From [Clostridium] innocuum (GTDB lineage: Bacteria > Bacillota_I > Bacilli_A > Erysipelotrichales > Erysipelotrichaceae), in NCBI GenBank assembly GCA_012317185.1, contig CP048838.1, forward strand, positions 496,001-560,000: a stretch of DNA of 64,000 bases. Reading direction: 5' to 3'. Made by a program: the position numbers and the translations under genes. Shown here piece after piece: positions 28,759 through 37,561 of this stretch (position 1 is the stretch's first letter; the number at the start of each line of letters is the position of its first letter). The notes beneath the pieces were generated by a model. It saw nothing but the letters and a program-made list of their open reading frames with translations. It had not been told where the DNA came from and searched no databases.

Positions 28759-29301
28759 ATGGACTTTATATCTGATTTTGCACAAGGATTCATGGCGCTG
28801 TTTCAGGCAGGAGGAGAAACCTTCGTAGGTTGGGTTACCGGAATTATTCCCATGGTAATCTGTCTGATGACAGCCATAAACTCCATCATTAAGCTGATAG
28901 GAGAAAAACGAGTTGAAAATTTCACAAAAAAACTGACGAGATTCACAATTGCGCGTTACACACTGGTACCGGTGCTGGCAGTACTGTTTCTGGGAAATCC
29001 GATGTGTTATACCTTCGGACGTTTCGTGGAAGAAAAGTACAAGCCTGCGTATTATGATTCCTGTGTAAGCTTTCTACATCCTGTAACCGGCTTGTTCCCG
29101 CATGCGAACCCGGGTGAACTGTTTGTATATATGGGAATCGCAGCAGGTATTACCAAACTGAATCTGCCATTAGGGGATTTGGCAGTTCGCTACTTTATCG
29201 TCGGTGTGATTGTCATTCTGATCAGAGGGGTACTGACAGAAAAAATCTATTTCAGACTTACTTCTAAATTTACAAAAGAGAAAGAGAATGCGGAGGAATA
29301 G
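28759..29301 (+). CDS. PTS glucitol/sorbitol-type transporter, IIC component
   Basis: A 180-residue membrane protein of the SrlA/GutA family. It has several hydrophobic helices (about 25-45, 68-85, 120-140, 145-165), and the conserved FLHPVTGLFPHANPGELF forms the family signature. With IIBC and IIA it brings in and phosphorylates a polyol. AAGGAGGAAGTG precedes the ATG. It is closely similar to the N-terminal part of the fusion protein at 33527-35059. The true substrate may not be sorbitol, as no sorbitol-6-phosphate dehydrogenase gene is present. Confidence 0.92.
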   Translation: MDFISDFAQGFMALFQAGGETFVGWVTGIIPMVICLMTAINSIIKLIGEKRVENFTKKLTRFTIARYTLVPVLAVLFLGNPMCYTFGRFVEEKYKPAYYDSCVSFLHPVTGLFPHANPGELFVYMGIAAGITKLNLPLGDLAVRYFIVGVIVILIRGVLTEKIYFRLTSKFTKEKENAEE

Positions 29302-29304
29302 GCT

Positions 29305-30303
29305 ATGTACAGAAAGGTAAAAATCACAAAAGGAAGCAGCGGCTGGGGCGGACCACTGGTGCTGGAACCAAATGAAACCTGTAATAAGGTCTTATGTGTG
29401 ACCGGTGGCGGTATTCATCCTGTGGCAGCCAAGATAGCGGAAATGACAGGAGCCGAAACAGTCGACGGCTTTAAGACAACCGTTCCGGATGAGCAGGTAC
29501 TGGTTGCTGTAGTGGATTGCGGGGGAACAGCACGCTGTGGCGTATATCCGAAAAAACGGATCAACACTGTCAACCTTGTACCGGTTGGGGCAGTGGGACC
29601 TCTGGCACAGTATATTACAGAGGATATTTATGTCTCGGACGTAAAGGAAGATACTATTGCATTTACGGATGAAGAAGTAAAGGTTGAAAAAGCAGTGGAA
29701 GAAACGAAGGAACCGGGAGCACCGAAAACGAAGGCACAGGCGAGAAAAGAGCTGGCTGAAGCAAATCAGAGGAAAAAGCCGGGGATCATTACCCGCATCG
29801 GTATCGGTGTGGGACAGGTGGTAAACAAATTCTTTGCCGCCGGACGTGAATCCATCGAAATGGTTATCAAAAACGTATTGCCGTTTATGGCATTTACATC
29901 CACGATACTTGGTATCATTCAGGTAAGCGGCCTGGGGAATATCATCGCAAATACGATTTCTCCATTATGCTCCACCATGCCGGGAATGATTGTGATCTCC
30001 CTGATCTGCGGTCTGCCATTCCTGTCACCGATTTTAGGACCGGGAGCGGTTATCGCTCAGGTGGTCGGAACCCTGCTTGGTGCGGAAATCGGTTTGGGAA
30101 ATATACCTGCGCAGTATGCATTGCCGGCATTATTTGCTATCAATGCACAGGTTGGCGGCGATTTTGTACCGGTAGGCTTGTCCCTTGGTGAAGCGGAACC
30201 GGAAACGATTGAATTCGGTGTGCCGGCAGTCTTATATTCCCGTGTTATCACCGGACCTCTGGCTGTTATTATCGCATTCGTATTCAGCATTGGCATGTAT
30301 TAA
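29305..30303 (+). CDS. PTS glucitol/sorbitol-type transporter, IIBC component
   Basis: A 332-residue SrlE/GutE-type protein. The N-terminal IIB domain has the phospho-cysteine in KVLCVTGGGIHP (about residue 31). A charged linker (about 110-160) leads to a membrane domain with the motifs ILPFMAFTSTILGII and FLSPILGPGAVIAQ, and the GGDFVPVGLSLGEAEPET box near the C terminus. It starts four bases after the IIC stop. The enzyme transfers phosphate from IIA to the incoming sugar alcohol. Confidence 0.93.
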   Translation: MYRKVKITKGSSGWGGPLVLEPNETCNKVLCVTGGGIHPVAAKIAEMTGAETVDGFKTTVPDEQVLVAVVDCGGTARCGVYPKKRINTVNLVPVGAVGPLAQYITEDIYVSDVKEDTIAFTDEEVKVEKAVEETKEPGAPKTKAQARKELAEANQRKKPGIITRIGIGVGQVVNKFFAAGRESIEMVIKNVLPFMAFTSTILGIIQVSGLGNIIANTISPLCSTMPGMIVISLICGLPFLSPILGPGAVIAQVVGTLLGAEIGLGNIPAQYALPALFAINAQVGGDFVPVGLSLGEAEPETIEFGVPAVLYSRVITGPLAVIIAFVFSIGMY

Positions 30304-30314
30304 AAGGAGGCGTT

Positions 30315-30680
30315 ATGAAATATAAGGCAACGATTACCGGACTAGGGGAATGTGCACTGGATTTTCTGGATGAATGCTGTAATTTCATTATCATCTTTAA
30401 TGAGGATGCACCGCCGGAGCTGGCAGATATCTCAGTTTTGCATACGAAAAGTGAAGTTAGGGAGGATCCTAAAAAAGGGGATACCGTTCGGATCTGCGGT
30501 GTGGAATATACAATCGCCGATGCTGGCTGGGAGGCTTTAAATACCTTAAAGGAGCTTGGTCACTGTACGTTGTCCTTCAAGGGTCTGGATACAGTGGAAC
30601 GCCCGGGTATTATTGAACTGATTGGAGAGCCGATCAAGGCAGAACAGCTGCTTGTCGGTGGAACAATAGAGATTGAATGA
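30315..30680 (+). CDS. PTS glucitol/sorbitol-type IIA component
   Basis: A 121-residue SrlB/GutB-type IIA. The conserved GECALDFLDECCNFIIIFNEDAP opening (residues 10-32) and LKELGHCTLSF (about 78-88) identify the family; the phospho-histidine is expected in the latter. AAAGGAGG precedes the ATG. It takes phosphate from HPr and passes it to the IIB domain encoded immediately upstream. Confidence 0.92.
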   Translation: MKYKATITGLGECALDFLDECCNFIIIFNEDAPPELADISVLHTKSEVREDPKKGDTVRICGVEYTIADAGWEALNTLKELGHCTLSFKGLDTVERPGIIELIGEPIKAEQLLVGGTIEIE

Positions 30681-30810
30681 TGAAATTGTAAAGGATTCGA
30701 TGGATTGAATAAAGCAGAAGAACAGGAATTACGCAATCAATTATTTAAGGATAGAAGTAAGAAAATAACAGGATCTAATAGATAGATGAGAAAAAAGGAG
30801 GAAAACTGTT

Positions 30811-32103
30811 ATGTTAAACATGAACAAAAAACTGGAACAAAGAGAAAAGGAAGGGAAAATTATCAAATGCGGTATCGTTGGTGCCGGTCAGATGGGACGC
30901 GGTATGGTTACACAGATGGTGCTGATGAAGGGAATCACACCGGCTGTCGTATCTGATATCGACTTAAAGCTTGCTGTTCACGCATTCAAATATGCAGGGG
31001 TAAAGGATGAGGATATTGTTCGCACCAATGAGGTTGCGGAAGCTGATAAGGCAATGGATGAAGGGAAATATGTCGCAACTACAAATTCCAATCTGATTTC
31101 CCAGTGCCGCCCGGTAGAGGTCGCAATTGATGCGACAGGAGTTCCTGATGTAGGGGCTAAGGTCGCAACCAATGCAATTAACAATAAAAAGCATGTCGTC
31201 ATGCTGAACGTGGAAACGGATGTAGTCATCGGACCTCTGCTTGATAAAATGGCAAAGGACAACGGCGTTATTTATACCGGAAGTGCAGGAGATGAACCTG
31301 GTGCTGTAATGGAACTGTATGATTTTGCGACGGCAATGGGCCTGGAAGTTAAGGTTATGGGAAAAGGAAAGAATAACCGCATTGATAAAAACTGCAATCC
31401 GGATACGGTTCTGGAAGAGGCTACAAGAAGAAAGATGTCACCAAAGATGCTGTGCGCCTTTAAGGATGGTACAAAAACAATGGTGGAAATGACAGCGATG
31501 TCAAATGCGACCGGTCTGGTTCCGGATGTAATTGGCGGGCATGGTATTGCAAGTGATGTAAAGAGCCTGAATGAAACCTATAAGCTGAAAGAGGATGGCG
31601 GTATTCTGAAGCAGCATGGTGTTGTGGAATATGTGAACGGAATTGCACCTGGTGTTTTTGTAACAGTTGCGACGGATAATGAAGAAATCGCATACCAGAT
31701 GCAGTATCATTCCATGGGACCTGGACCATTATGGACACTGTATCGTCCATACCACCTGTGCAATCTGGAAACTCCGTTAACAGCTGCCAAGGTTGTTATT
31801 GACGGGGAGCCTACCATCGTTCCGAAAAACGGTCTGGTTTCCGAATGTATTACTGTTGCGAAAATTGATTTGAAGGCGGGACAGACAATTGATGGTATCG
31901 GCGGGTATACCACCTATGGTTCCATCTGCAAGCATGAAGAGGCAAAGGAAAAAGGCTATGTGCCCTATGGTCTGGTCAATCATAAGGCAGTCATGAAGCG
32001 TGATGTAAAGAAGGGTGAACTGATCACATATGACGATATCGAGCTTGACACAACAACACTGATCTATAAGCTGCGTCAGGAACAGGATAAAATCTTCGGA
32101 TAA
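30811..32103 (+). CDS. NAD(P)-binding oxidoreductase with C-terminal SAF domain
   Basis: A 430-residue protein. A homoserine-dehydrogenase-like Rossmann fold begins with CGIVGAGQMGRGM (residues 21-33). A middle catalytic domain (about 150-330) follows, and a C-terminal SAF/antifreeze-like domain (about 340-425, LVNHKAVMKRDVKKGELIT). It is the last gene of the first glucitol-type PTS operon, 130 bases after IIA, with AAAAAAGGAGG before the ATG. It takes the place where a sugar-alcohol-phosphate dehydrogenase would be expected. Relatives are linked to breakdown of unusual tetritols and branched sugars. I would call it a candidate polyol-phosphate oxidoreductase; the reaction is not established. 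Confidence 0.8.
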   Translation: MLNMNKKLEQREKEGKIIKCGIVGAGQMGRGMVTQMVLMKGITPAVVSDIDLKLAVHAFKYAGVKDEDIVRTNEVAEADKAMDEGKYVATTNSNLISQCRPVEVAIDATGVPDVGAKVATNAINNKKHVVMLNVETDVVIGPLLDKMAKDNGVIYTGSAGDEPGAVMELYDFATAMGLEVKVMGKGKNNRIDKNCNPDTVLEEATRRKMSPKMLCAFKDGTKTMVEMTAMSNATGLVPDVIGGHGIASDVKSLNETYKLKEDGGILKQHGVVEYVNGIAPGVFVTVATDNEEIAYQMQYHSMGPGPLWTLYRPYHLCNLETPLTAAKVVIDGEPTIVPKNGLVSECITVAKIDLKAGQTIDGIGGYTTYGSICKHEEAKEKGYVPYGLVNHKAVMKRDVKKGELITYDDIELDTTTLIYKLRQEQDKIFG

Positions 32104-32443
32104 TTGTAGTATCTCACTGCTGATTTCTGCCTGGCATACAAATATCTGATTTTGCAGGCGATTTATAACAACACATCCTCATGTACGGAATGTCCGTGAG
32201 AAATAAATATAAGATTGTAGCTAAGCGGTAGTTCTGCTGTTTCTACAATCTTTTTTTGTTTACTGGTAGGCTTCCTGCATAACAAGGGGAAAGAAACCGG
32301 TAGTTATTTTCAAGAAGGAAAAAGCTCTCAGACAGTTGTGGAAGCAGGTAAGATCAGGTCCTATCATACCGGTCATGGACATCTGTTTTTTCTTGGAAGC
32401 TGCTAGGAACAGCACTTATTATCGCACTTGTTCAGATAAGAAC
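32104..32443. other. Intergenic region with operon terminator
   Basis: Contains the stem GATTGTAG...CTACAATC (32213-32249 region) followed by TTTTTTTG, a probable terminator of the first PTS operon. The remainder up to the second promoter shows no gene. Confidence 0.55.
32212..32257 (+). terminator. Terminator of the first glucitol-type PTS operon
   Basis: AGATTGTAG (32212-32220) pairs with CTACAATCT (32242-32250), with inner pairing, followed by TTTTTTTG. Confidence 0.8.
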
Positions 32444-32498
32444 ATTGACGTCAATACATGATTGTGATACTCTTTTATTACGAAAGAAAACGTTTACA
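32444..32498 (+). promoter_or_regulatory. sorC2 operon promoter, palindrome and cre-like box
   Basis: ATTGACGTCAAT (32444-32455) is a perfect palindrome that contains the -35 TTGACG; a -10 TACTCT follows after 17 bases. AAGAAAACGTTTACA at 32484-32498 is a one-mismatch cre-like box immediately before the SD. GTTCAG lies eight bases before the palindrome, as in the first operon. Confidence 0.65.
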
Positions 32499-32514
32499 GA
32501 AAAGAGGAGCCTAT

Positions 32515-33498
32515 GTGAAGAAAATCGTTGATGATGCCCGTCTGATTTATAAGTGCTGTTATCTGTATTATGTAGATGGCATGGGGCAAAGGGAGATTTG
32601 TGATGCAGTAGGAATTTCCCGTGCGACTGTTTCCCGCCTGTTGCGTGCCGGGAAGGAAACAGGTGTTGTGAAAATCGAATTGGAAAATCCGGATAGTGTT
32701 TTATACGGAGAGCTGGAGCGTAAAGTGGAGCAGCTGCTGGGATTGAAGGAAGTGCTTATCGTAGATGAGTTGGAGCTGGAAAGTAAGGCGGATCATCTGC
32801 AGCATGTATATGAAGAGGCACTGATGTATTTGTCCCGTATTATCAATAAAGGGGATACCATTGGTGTATCCATGGGAAAAACGCTGAGCAGTATCGTAAA
32901 TGTAAAGAAAAGCGTAGATGAGGTGGATTGTACCTTTGTCCCGGTTGTAGGAGGAGTCGGTTCCCCTTATCAGATAGAGGAGGGGTACCATTCCAATGAT
33001 ATCGCGAAGGGCTTCGCCATGAAGTTTCATGGTAAGGCAATGCAGTTTTTTGCCCCGGCAATGTTTGATGATCCTAAGGTTATGCAGGGATTTTTGAAGG
33101 AGAAACCGGTTAGAGAAGTGGTATCGGTATTCAAAAAACTGAAGACCGTAATCATGGGAATCGGGACTACGACGGCAAAGGAACCGACACTTGTGAAGTG
33201 CGGATATCTGACAAAAGAGGATTATGAGGAGTTCAAACAGCAGGGTGCTGTTGGAGATATTCTTTTAAAGTATGTGGATGCAAACGGAAACAGCGATGCG
33301 TTTCGCTCCTTTAATGAACGTGTGATGGGGATGTCGGATGAAAAGCTGTTGAACGTGAAAAACCGCGTCGGGATAGCGGTTGGTGCAGATAAGGGGGAGG
33401 CAGTGTTAGGCGTTATACGCGCCAAAAAGGTGAACATTCTGCTTACGGATATCAGTTGTATACGAAGCATGATGTCCCTGCTGGGCGAAGAAATATGA
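32515..33498 (+). CDS. SorC-family regulator, paralogue
   Basis: A 327-residue regulator starting with GTG at 32515, chosen because AGAGGAG lies five bases upstream and the N terminus then aligns exactly with the first SorC protein (KKIVDD). The longer frame from 32458 would run through the promoter. The helix-turn-helix GQREICDAVGISRATVSRLL and effector domain are intact. It heads the second PTS operon. Given the shared palindrome, the two regulators may recognise each other's sites. Confidence 0.9.
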   Translation: MKKIVDDARLIYKCCYLYYVDGMGQREICDAVGISRATVSRLLRAGKETGVVKIELENPDSVLYGELERKVEQLLGLKEVLIVDELELESKADHLQHVYEEALMYLSRIINKGDTIGVSMGKTLSSIVNVKKSVDEVDCTFVPVVGGVGSPYQIEEGYHSNDIAKGFAMKFHGKAMQFFAPAMFDDPKVMQGFLKEKPVREVVSVFKKLKTVIMGIGTTTAKEPTLVKCGYLTKEDYEEFKQQGAVGDILLKYVDANGNSDAFRSFNERVMGMSDEKLLNVKNRVGIAVGADKGEAVLGVIRAKKVNILLTDISCIRSMMSLLGEEI

Positions 33499-33526
33499 TT
33501 GCAATTGTGTTGAAAGGGGTATGGGA

Positions 33527-35059
33527 ATGGATGCGTTTACCGATTTGACACAGGGGTTTTTGTCCATGTTTGAAACCGGGGGAGAAATTCTTTTGGGCTG
33601 GATGACAACGCTTCTTCCGATGGTTGTCTGTTTAATGACGGCGGTGAGTGCGGTTGTGAAGCTGATTGGAGAAAGCCGTGTAGAAAGGATTACCAAATCT
33701 TTGACCCGCTGGCGCATTGCACGTTATACGCTTTTACCGCTGATGGCAATTTTATTTCTTGGAAATCCGCTCTGCTTCACATTTGGAAAATTTCTGGATG
33801 AGAAGTATAAGACAGCATACTATGATGCCTGTGTAAGCTTTCTGCATCCGGTTACGGGATTGTTTCCTCATGCGAATGCTGCTGAGCTGTTTGTTTATAT
33901 GGGGATTGCTTCGGGAATAACGCAACAGAAATTGTCGCTGTCCGCATTGGCAACCCGCTATTTTATGGCAGGACTTGTCATCATGATACTGCGTGGTTTC
34001 ATAACGGAACAGATATCCGTTTATTTGAATCAGAAAAAGGAAGGGCAAAAGCCAACGGAGGAAGTGGGTGCGGAGAATAAAAAGGATGCCTTGAAACAGC
34101 AGCCGGCAGTGCGTGTTACAAAAGGAAGCGCAGGCTGGGGTGGCCCACTTCTTTTACAGGCAGATAAAAGGAAGCATGTCATTTTATGTGTAAGTGGAGG
34201 AGGCATCCATCCGATTGCGCAAAGGCTGGCAGAGGCATGCCGGTGTGATGTGGTTGACGGATTTGCCACAGGCTGTCCGGATGAGGAGATTCTGGCGGCT
34301 GTAATCGATTGCGGTGGAACGGCGCGCTGTGGTATATATCCAAAAAAGGGAATCCCTACCATCAATGTGCTTCCTACCGGACAAAGCGGTCCGCTGGCAC
34401 GTTTTATGAAGGAAGACAATTATGTTTCTGATGTAGGTGAGGCGAATATAGAAATCCTCAAAGAAGATACAGCACACACTATCGATACGATGCAGGAACC
34501 GGGGTCAAAGATATCTGCACAGCCGGCTTCTTATAAAAATGCGCTTCTTCATGTTGGCATGGGAATGAGCCGTGTTGTCAGTACGTGCTATGCGGCAGGG
34601 AAAGAAACCATTGAAATGGTGCTGCGCAATATCCTTCCTTTTATGGCATTTACAGCAACCCTGCTGGGTATGATTCAGGTGAGTGGTCTTGGCAATTTTA
34701 TTGCAAATTCCATTGCACCCCTTTGTGCAACCCTTCCGGGAATGCTTCTGATTTCTCTGATCTGCTCCCTGCCGGTGGTATCTCCCATCCTGGGACCCGG
34801 TGCTGTCATTGCCCAGGTTGTGGGAGCGCTGCTGGGAACGCAGATCGCCCTTGGAAATATACCGGCGCAATATGCATTACCTGCATTGTTCGCTATCAAT
34901 GCGCAGGTTGGCTGCGACTTCATACCGGTTGGATTATCGTTGTGTCAGGCAAAAGCGGAAACTGTTGAGGCAGGTGTACCCGCCGTATTATACAGCCGTA
35001 TGATCAGCGGACCTCTTGCTGTTGTTATAGCTTATTTATTCAGTATCGGGATGTATTAG
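33527..35059 (+). CDS. Fused PTS glucitol-type IIC-IIBC transporter
   Basis: A 510-residue protein that joins what are two genes in the neighbouring operon. Residues 1-170 match the IIC protein (FLHPVTGLFPHANAAELF). A hydrophilic linker rich in K, E and Q spans about 170-200. The IIB domain follows with phospho-cysteine in VILCVSGGGIHP (about 223), then the IIBC membrane domain ending VIAYLFSIGMY. The start at 33527 lies seven bases after AAAGGGG; an ATG at 33521 is too close. The reading frame is continuous, with no stop or shift at the junction, so the fusion is real in this sequence. Confidence 0.9.
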   Translation: MDAFTDLTQGFLSMFETGGEILLGWMTTLLPMVVCLMTAVSAVVKLIGESRVERITKSLTRWRIARYTLLPLMAILFLGNPLCFTFGKFLDEKYKTAYYDACVSFLHPVTGLFPHANAAELFVYMGIASGITQQKLSLSALATRYFMAGLVIMILRGFITEQISVYLNQKKEGQKPTEEVGAENKKDALKQQPAVRVTKGSAGWGGPLLLQADKRKHVILCVSGGGIHPIAQRLAEACRCDVVDGFATGCPDEEILAAVIDCGGTARCGIYPKKGIPTINVLPTGQSGPLARFMKEDNYVSDVGEANIEILKEDTAHTIDTMQEPGSKISAQPASYKNALLHVGMGMSRVVSTCYAAGKETIEMVLRNILPFMAFTATLLGMIQVSGLGNFIANSIAPLCATLPGMLLISLICSLPVVSPILGPGAVIAQVVGALLGTQIALGNIPAQYALPALFAINAQVGCDFIPVGLSLCQAKAETVEAGVPAVLYSRMISGPLAVVIAYLFSIGMY

Positions 35060-35077
35060 GAAAAGGAGCGAGTGATA

Positions 35078-35443
35078 ATGAAATATGATACCAGAATCAG
35101 CGGATGGGGAGAATGTGCGCTGGAATTTTTAAATGAGGATTGCAATTTTCTGATTATTTTCAATGAAACGGCACCACAGGAGCTGGCGGATATCTCTGTA
35201 TTGCATACCGTTGCCAAGCTGCAGGAAGAGCCCTGTGTCGGAGATACCGTTCAGATTTGTGATGTATCTTATACGATTACGGCAATTGGCTTTGAAGCAC
35301 TGCATACATTAAAAGAGCTTGGACATTGCTGTTTATCCTTTTCCGGAAGTACACAGGCACTGCGTCCGGGGAATATAGAGCTGAAAGGACCTGTATTCAC
35401 AGAGAATCACCTCTACAAAGGCGGACGGCTTCAAATCCTGTAA
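35078..35443 (+). CDS. PTS glucitol/sorbitol-type IIA component, paralogue
   Basis: A 121-residue IIA starting at 35078, nine bases after AAAGGAG and aligned with the first IIA (MKY.T.I.G.GECAL.FL). A GTG at 35072 is too close to the ribosome site. It keeps the family motif LKELGHCCLSF. It is last of the second operon, which lacks GutM and the SAF oxidoreductase, so the second system may depend on the enzyme encoded at 30811. Confidence 0.9.
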   Translation: MKYDTRISGWGECALEFLNEDCNFLIIFNETAPQELADISVLHTVAKLQEEPCVGDTVQICDVSYTITAIGFEALHTLKELGHCCLSFSGSTQALRPGNIELKGPVFTENHLYKGGRLQIL

Positions 35444-35465
35444 AAGATCATATTGAATTTCAAAG

Positions 35466-35502
35466 AGAGCGTGAACAACCGGCATATATTCAGGCTCTTT
35501 TT
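35466..35502 (+). terminator. Terminator of the second glucitol-type PTS operon
   Basis: AGAGC-G-TGAA (35466-35475) pairs with TTCA-G-GCTCT (35489-35498) with one mismatch, then TTTTT. Confidence 0.75.
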
Positions 35503-35699
35503 CCATATGGGTTCGGACAAGGATATCTGACAGCATTTGAGAAAACTCCTCATAGTAAAGAATACTTCGTATATACGGATTCAATTATGCTATTAACTGT
35601 ATGATATGTGAGACTTTCACTGAACAGCATATAAAGAATACGAATGAAAGGCTGCTTCTTTCTGTTAAGTAGGAAACCATGATGGGCAGGATGTTGAAT

Positions 35700-36416
35700 T
35701 TACTGTTTTAGAGCATTCAGATTCATCGAGTGAATCCCCTGTGTTTCTTCTGAATCAAACTGCATGGCTTCATTGCCTAAAAGCGCATGAATATATGCCA
35801 GCGTATCCCGCACATCGGCTTTTGTCAGCTGTAAGGTATGTCCTGCATAAAAGTGTGTTACAGGTAAGGTTAAGAAATATTCCAGTGACTGCCTATACTC
35901 TGAAAGATAAGATCCTTCTATTTGAATCAACGGCTTTTCCAGTGTATCTCCAACAAACAAAGCATTCAGCGTTTGATCATAGACACTGATTCCATCCAGG
36001 GTGTGTCCGGGTGTATAAAGCAGCTGAAGACCGTCTGCTATCTGTAACTGTTTTCCATCAAAGCAGTAATTTGGTAAAATCAGCGTTTGTGTTCCTTGAA
36101 AACATTTCTTCTGTTCCTGCAGTTCTCTTATACCATGGCGCTGTATCATGGTTTTACAGAGCTGATGAGCATAGATCGGACAATGAGAAAAGCTGTAATT
36201 TCCCCATATATGATCAAAATGATAATGGGTGTTGATCACAACAAAATTCTTTCTCGGGTAATCTGCCTTTATGATTTCCATATATGTGGCACCGCAGAAG
36301 GTATCGATGATATAGACCCTATCATCTCTTTGAAGAGCATATACATAGGTTTTATAGGGGTTTAGTTCCATAAATTCATAGGCATACAGTGATGGATGTA
36401 TCATATGTTTTCTCAT
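35700..36416 (-). CDS. Metallo-beta-lactamase-fold hydrolase
   Basis: A 238-residue protein starting at 36416 behind AGGAGGCACCGTAT; the longer frame to 36497 has no such site. The metal motif THYHFDHIWGN (HxHxDH) is at about residue 76. Further histidines in LLYTPGHTLDGIS, the aspartate in FVGDTLE and the late histidine FYAGHTLQLT complete the site. The glyoxalase II-like or thiol-ester hydrolase branch is likely; the substrate is unknown. It is a single gene, unconnected to the PTS operon on the other strand. Confidence 0.85.
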   Translation of the reverse strand: MRKHMIHPSLYAYEFMELNPYKTYVYALQRDDRVYIIDTFCGATYMEIIKADYPRKNFVVINTHYHFDHIWGNYSFSHCPIYAHQLCKTMIQRHGIRELQEQKKCFQGTQTLILPNYCFDGKQLQIADGLQLLYTPGHTLDGISVYDQTLNALFVGDTLEKPLIQIEGSYLSEYRQSLEYFLTLPVTHFYAGHTLQLTKADVRDTLAYIHALLGNEAMQFDSEETQGIHSMNLNALKQ

Positions 36417-36542
36417 ATACGGTGCCTCCTGTTTCTTTCGTACCATCTTTTTTTCATGTGGCATTGTTTTCTTGTATTTAAACTGGTATGTGATCATTTC
36501 ACAGTGCTGAGATCAGTCAGCAGGCAGAATACTAGCTGTTTG

Positions 36543-36582
36543 AAAAAAGAAGCCATTCTATGGTTTATAGAATAAGACTTCT
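36543..36582 (-). terminator. Terminator of ispD
   Basis: Minus-strand AGAAG...ATTCTAT and ATAGAAT...CTTCT arms with small bulges, followed by TTTTTTC. It starts ten bases after the ispD stop. Confidence 0.75.
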
Positions 36583-36591
36583 CATGTTTCT

Positions 36592-37266
36592 TTATGTATT
36601 TTGTTCCTCATGAAGCAGATGAATCTGTTTCAAATCACGCTGTGTGGTCACCTTGATATTGTCATAGCTTCCTTCTACAACCTTTATTTTTGTATCTGAG
36701 AACAATTCTGCAAGCATAGCATCATCACTGGCGACAATCTCCGGATGCTTTTTTGCCTCTTCATGACAGTTTTTGATCAGCTCCGTGCGAAATGCTTGCG
36801 GTGTCTGCGCACTCATATAATTGGAACGCTCCGGAGTGTGAACGACATAACCGTCTCTCACTTCCTTAATGGTATCGATCAGCGGTACCATCAGTAATGC
36901 GGCATCCTCTGTTTTCAGTGCAGCCTTTAAAGCTTCCAGATGCTTCGCAGTTAGGAACGGACGTACGCCGTCGTGAATCATGACAAACTCTGTTTCTACT
37001 TCCTGCAGACCGAGATATCCGCTTTCCTGTCTGGTTGCCCCGCCAGGTACATAAACGATCTTCTCACTTTGAATAATCTTTTCAAATTCCTCCTGTTCAT
37101 GTGGAGAGATCGACATGATGATTTTCGCACAGTCCGCATCTTCCAGAAACGGTTTCAGAGTCTGTGTGATGATGGGAGCATTTCCGATTTTGTAAAATAC
37201 CTTGTTATAGGTCAGACCGGTCCTCGTACCTTTTCCGGCCGCAACAATAATTACACTATAGTTCAT
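36592..37266 (-). CDS. ispD: 2-C-methyl-D-erythritol 4-phosphate cytidylyltransferase
   Basis: A 224-residue IspD of the non-mevalonate isoprenoid pathway, joining CTP and methylerythritol phosphate. The nucleotide-binding motif IIVAAGKGTRTG lies at residues 5-16 with a lysine at YNK. VMIHDGVRPFL near 99 and ALLMVPLIDTIK are also conserved. A TarI-type ribitol-phosphate cytidylyltransferase is a related alternative, but no teichoic-acid genes are nearby. No clear Shine-Dalgarno sequence precedes the ATG, and no upstream in-frame start exists, so translation may be weak or leaderless. Confidence 0.85.
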   Translation of the reverse strand: MNYSVIIVAAGKGTRTGLTYNKVFYKIGNAPIITQTLKPFLEDADCAKIIMSISPHEQEEFEKIIQSEKIVYVPGGATRQESGYLGLQEVETEFVMIHDGVRPFLTAKHLEALKAALKTEDAALLMVPLIDTIKEVRDGYVVHTPERSNYMSAQTPQAFRTELIKNCHEEAKKHPEIVASDDAMLAELFSDTKIKVVEGSYDNIKVTTQRDLKQIHLLHEEQNT

Positions 37267-37561
37267 GGCAACATCATATCATATATGGAGAAAAAGTAAA
37301 TATAAGTCAATGGAGAAAACAGACCAGCAGAGAAAGCGCAGGGTACTTATGTGTACGAATGTTAGACTGTTCTCTATCCAATAAGGGTTTCTTATTTTTT
37401 TGAATACTGTTACAGAACATACCCATTTGGTAAATTCTCTTTAGCTTCCTACATCCAGCGATATGATCTAATATAGATAAATCGATGTATCGTATTTTTT
37501 CCTTGTATAACAAATATAAAACACCATCTTGGCTAAATGACCAAAATGGTATTACGTTACG

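Noticed and set aside
35333..35584. 83-residue minus-strand ORF overlapping the second IIA gene
   Set aside because: It is antisense to a well-supported gene and its terminator; no ribosome site.
37307..37513. 68-residue minus-strand ORF next to ispD
   Set aside because: No ribosome site, odd composition; I cannot support it as a gene.
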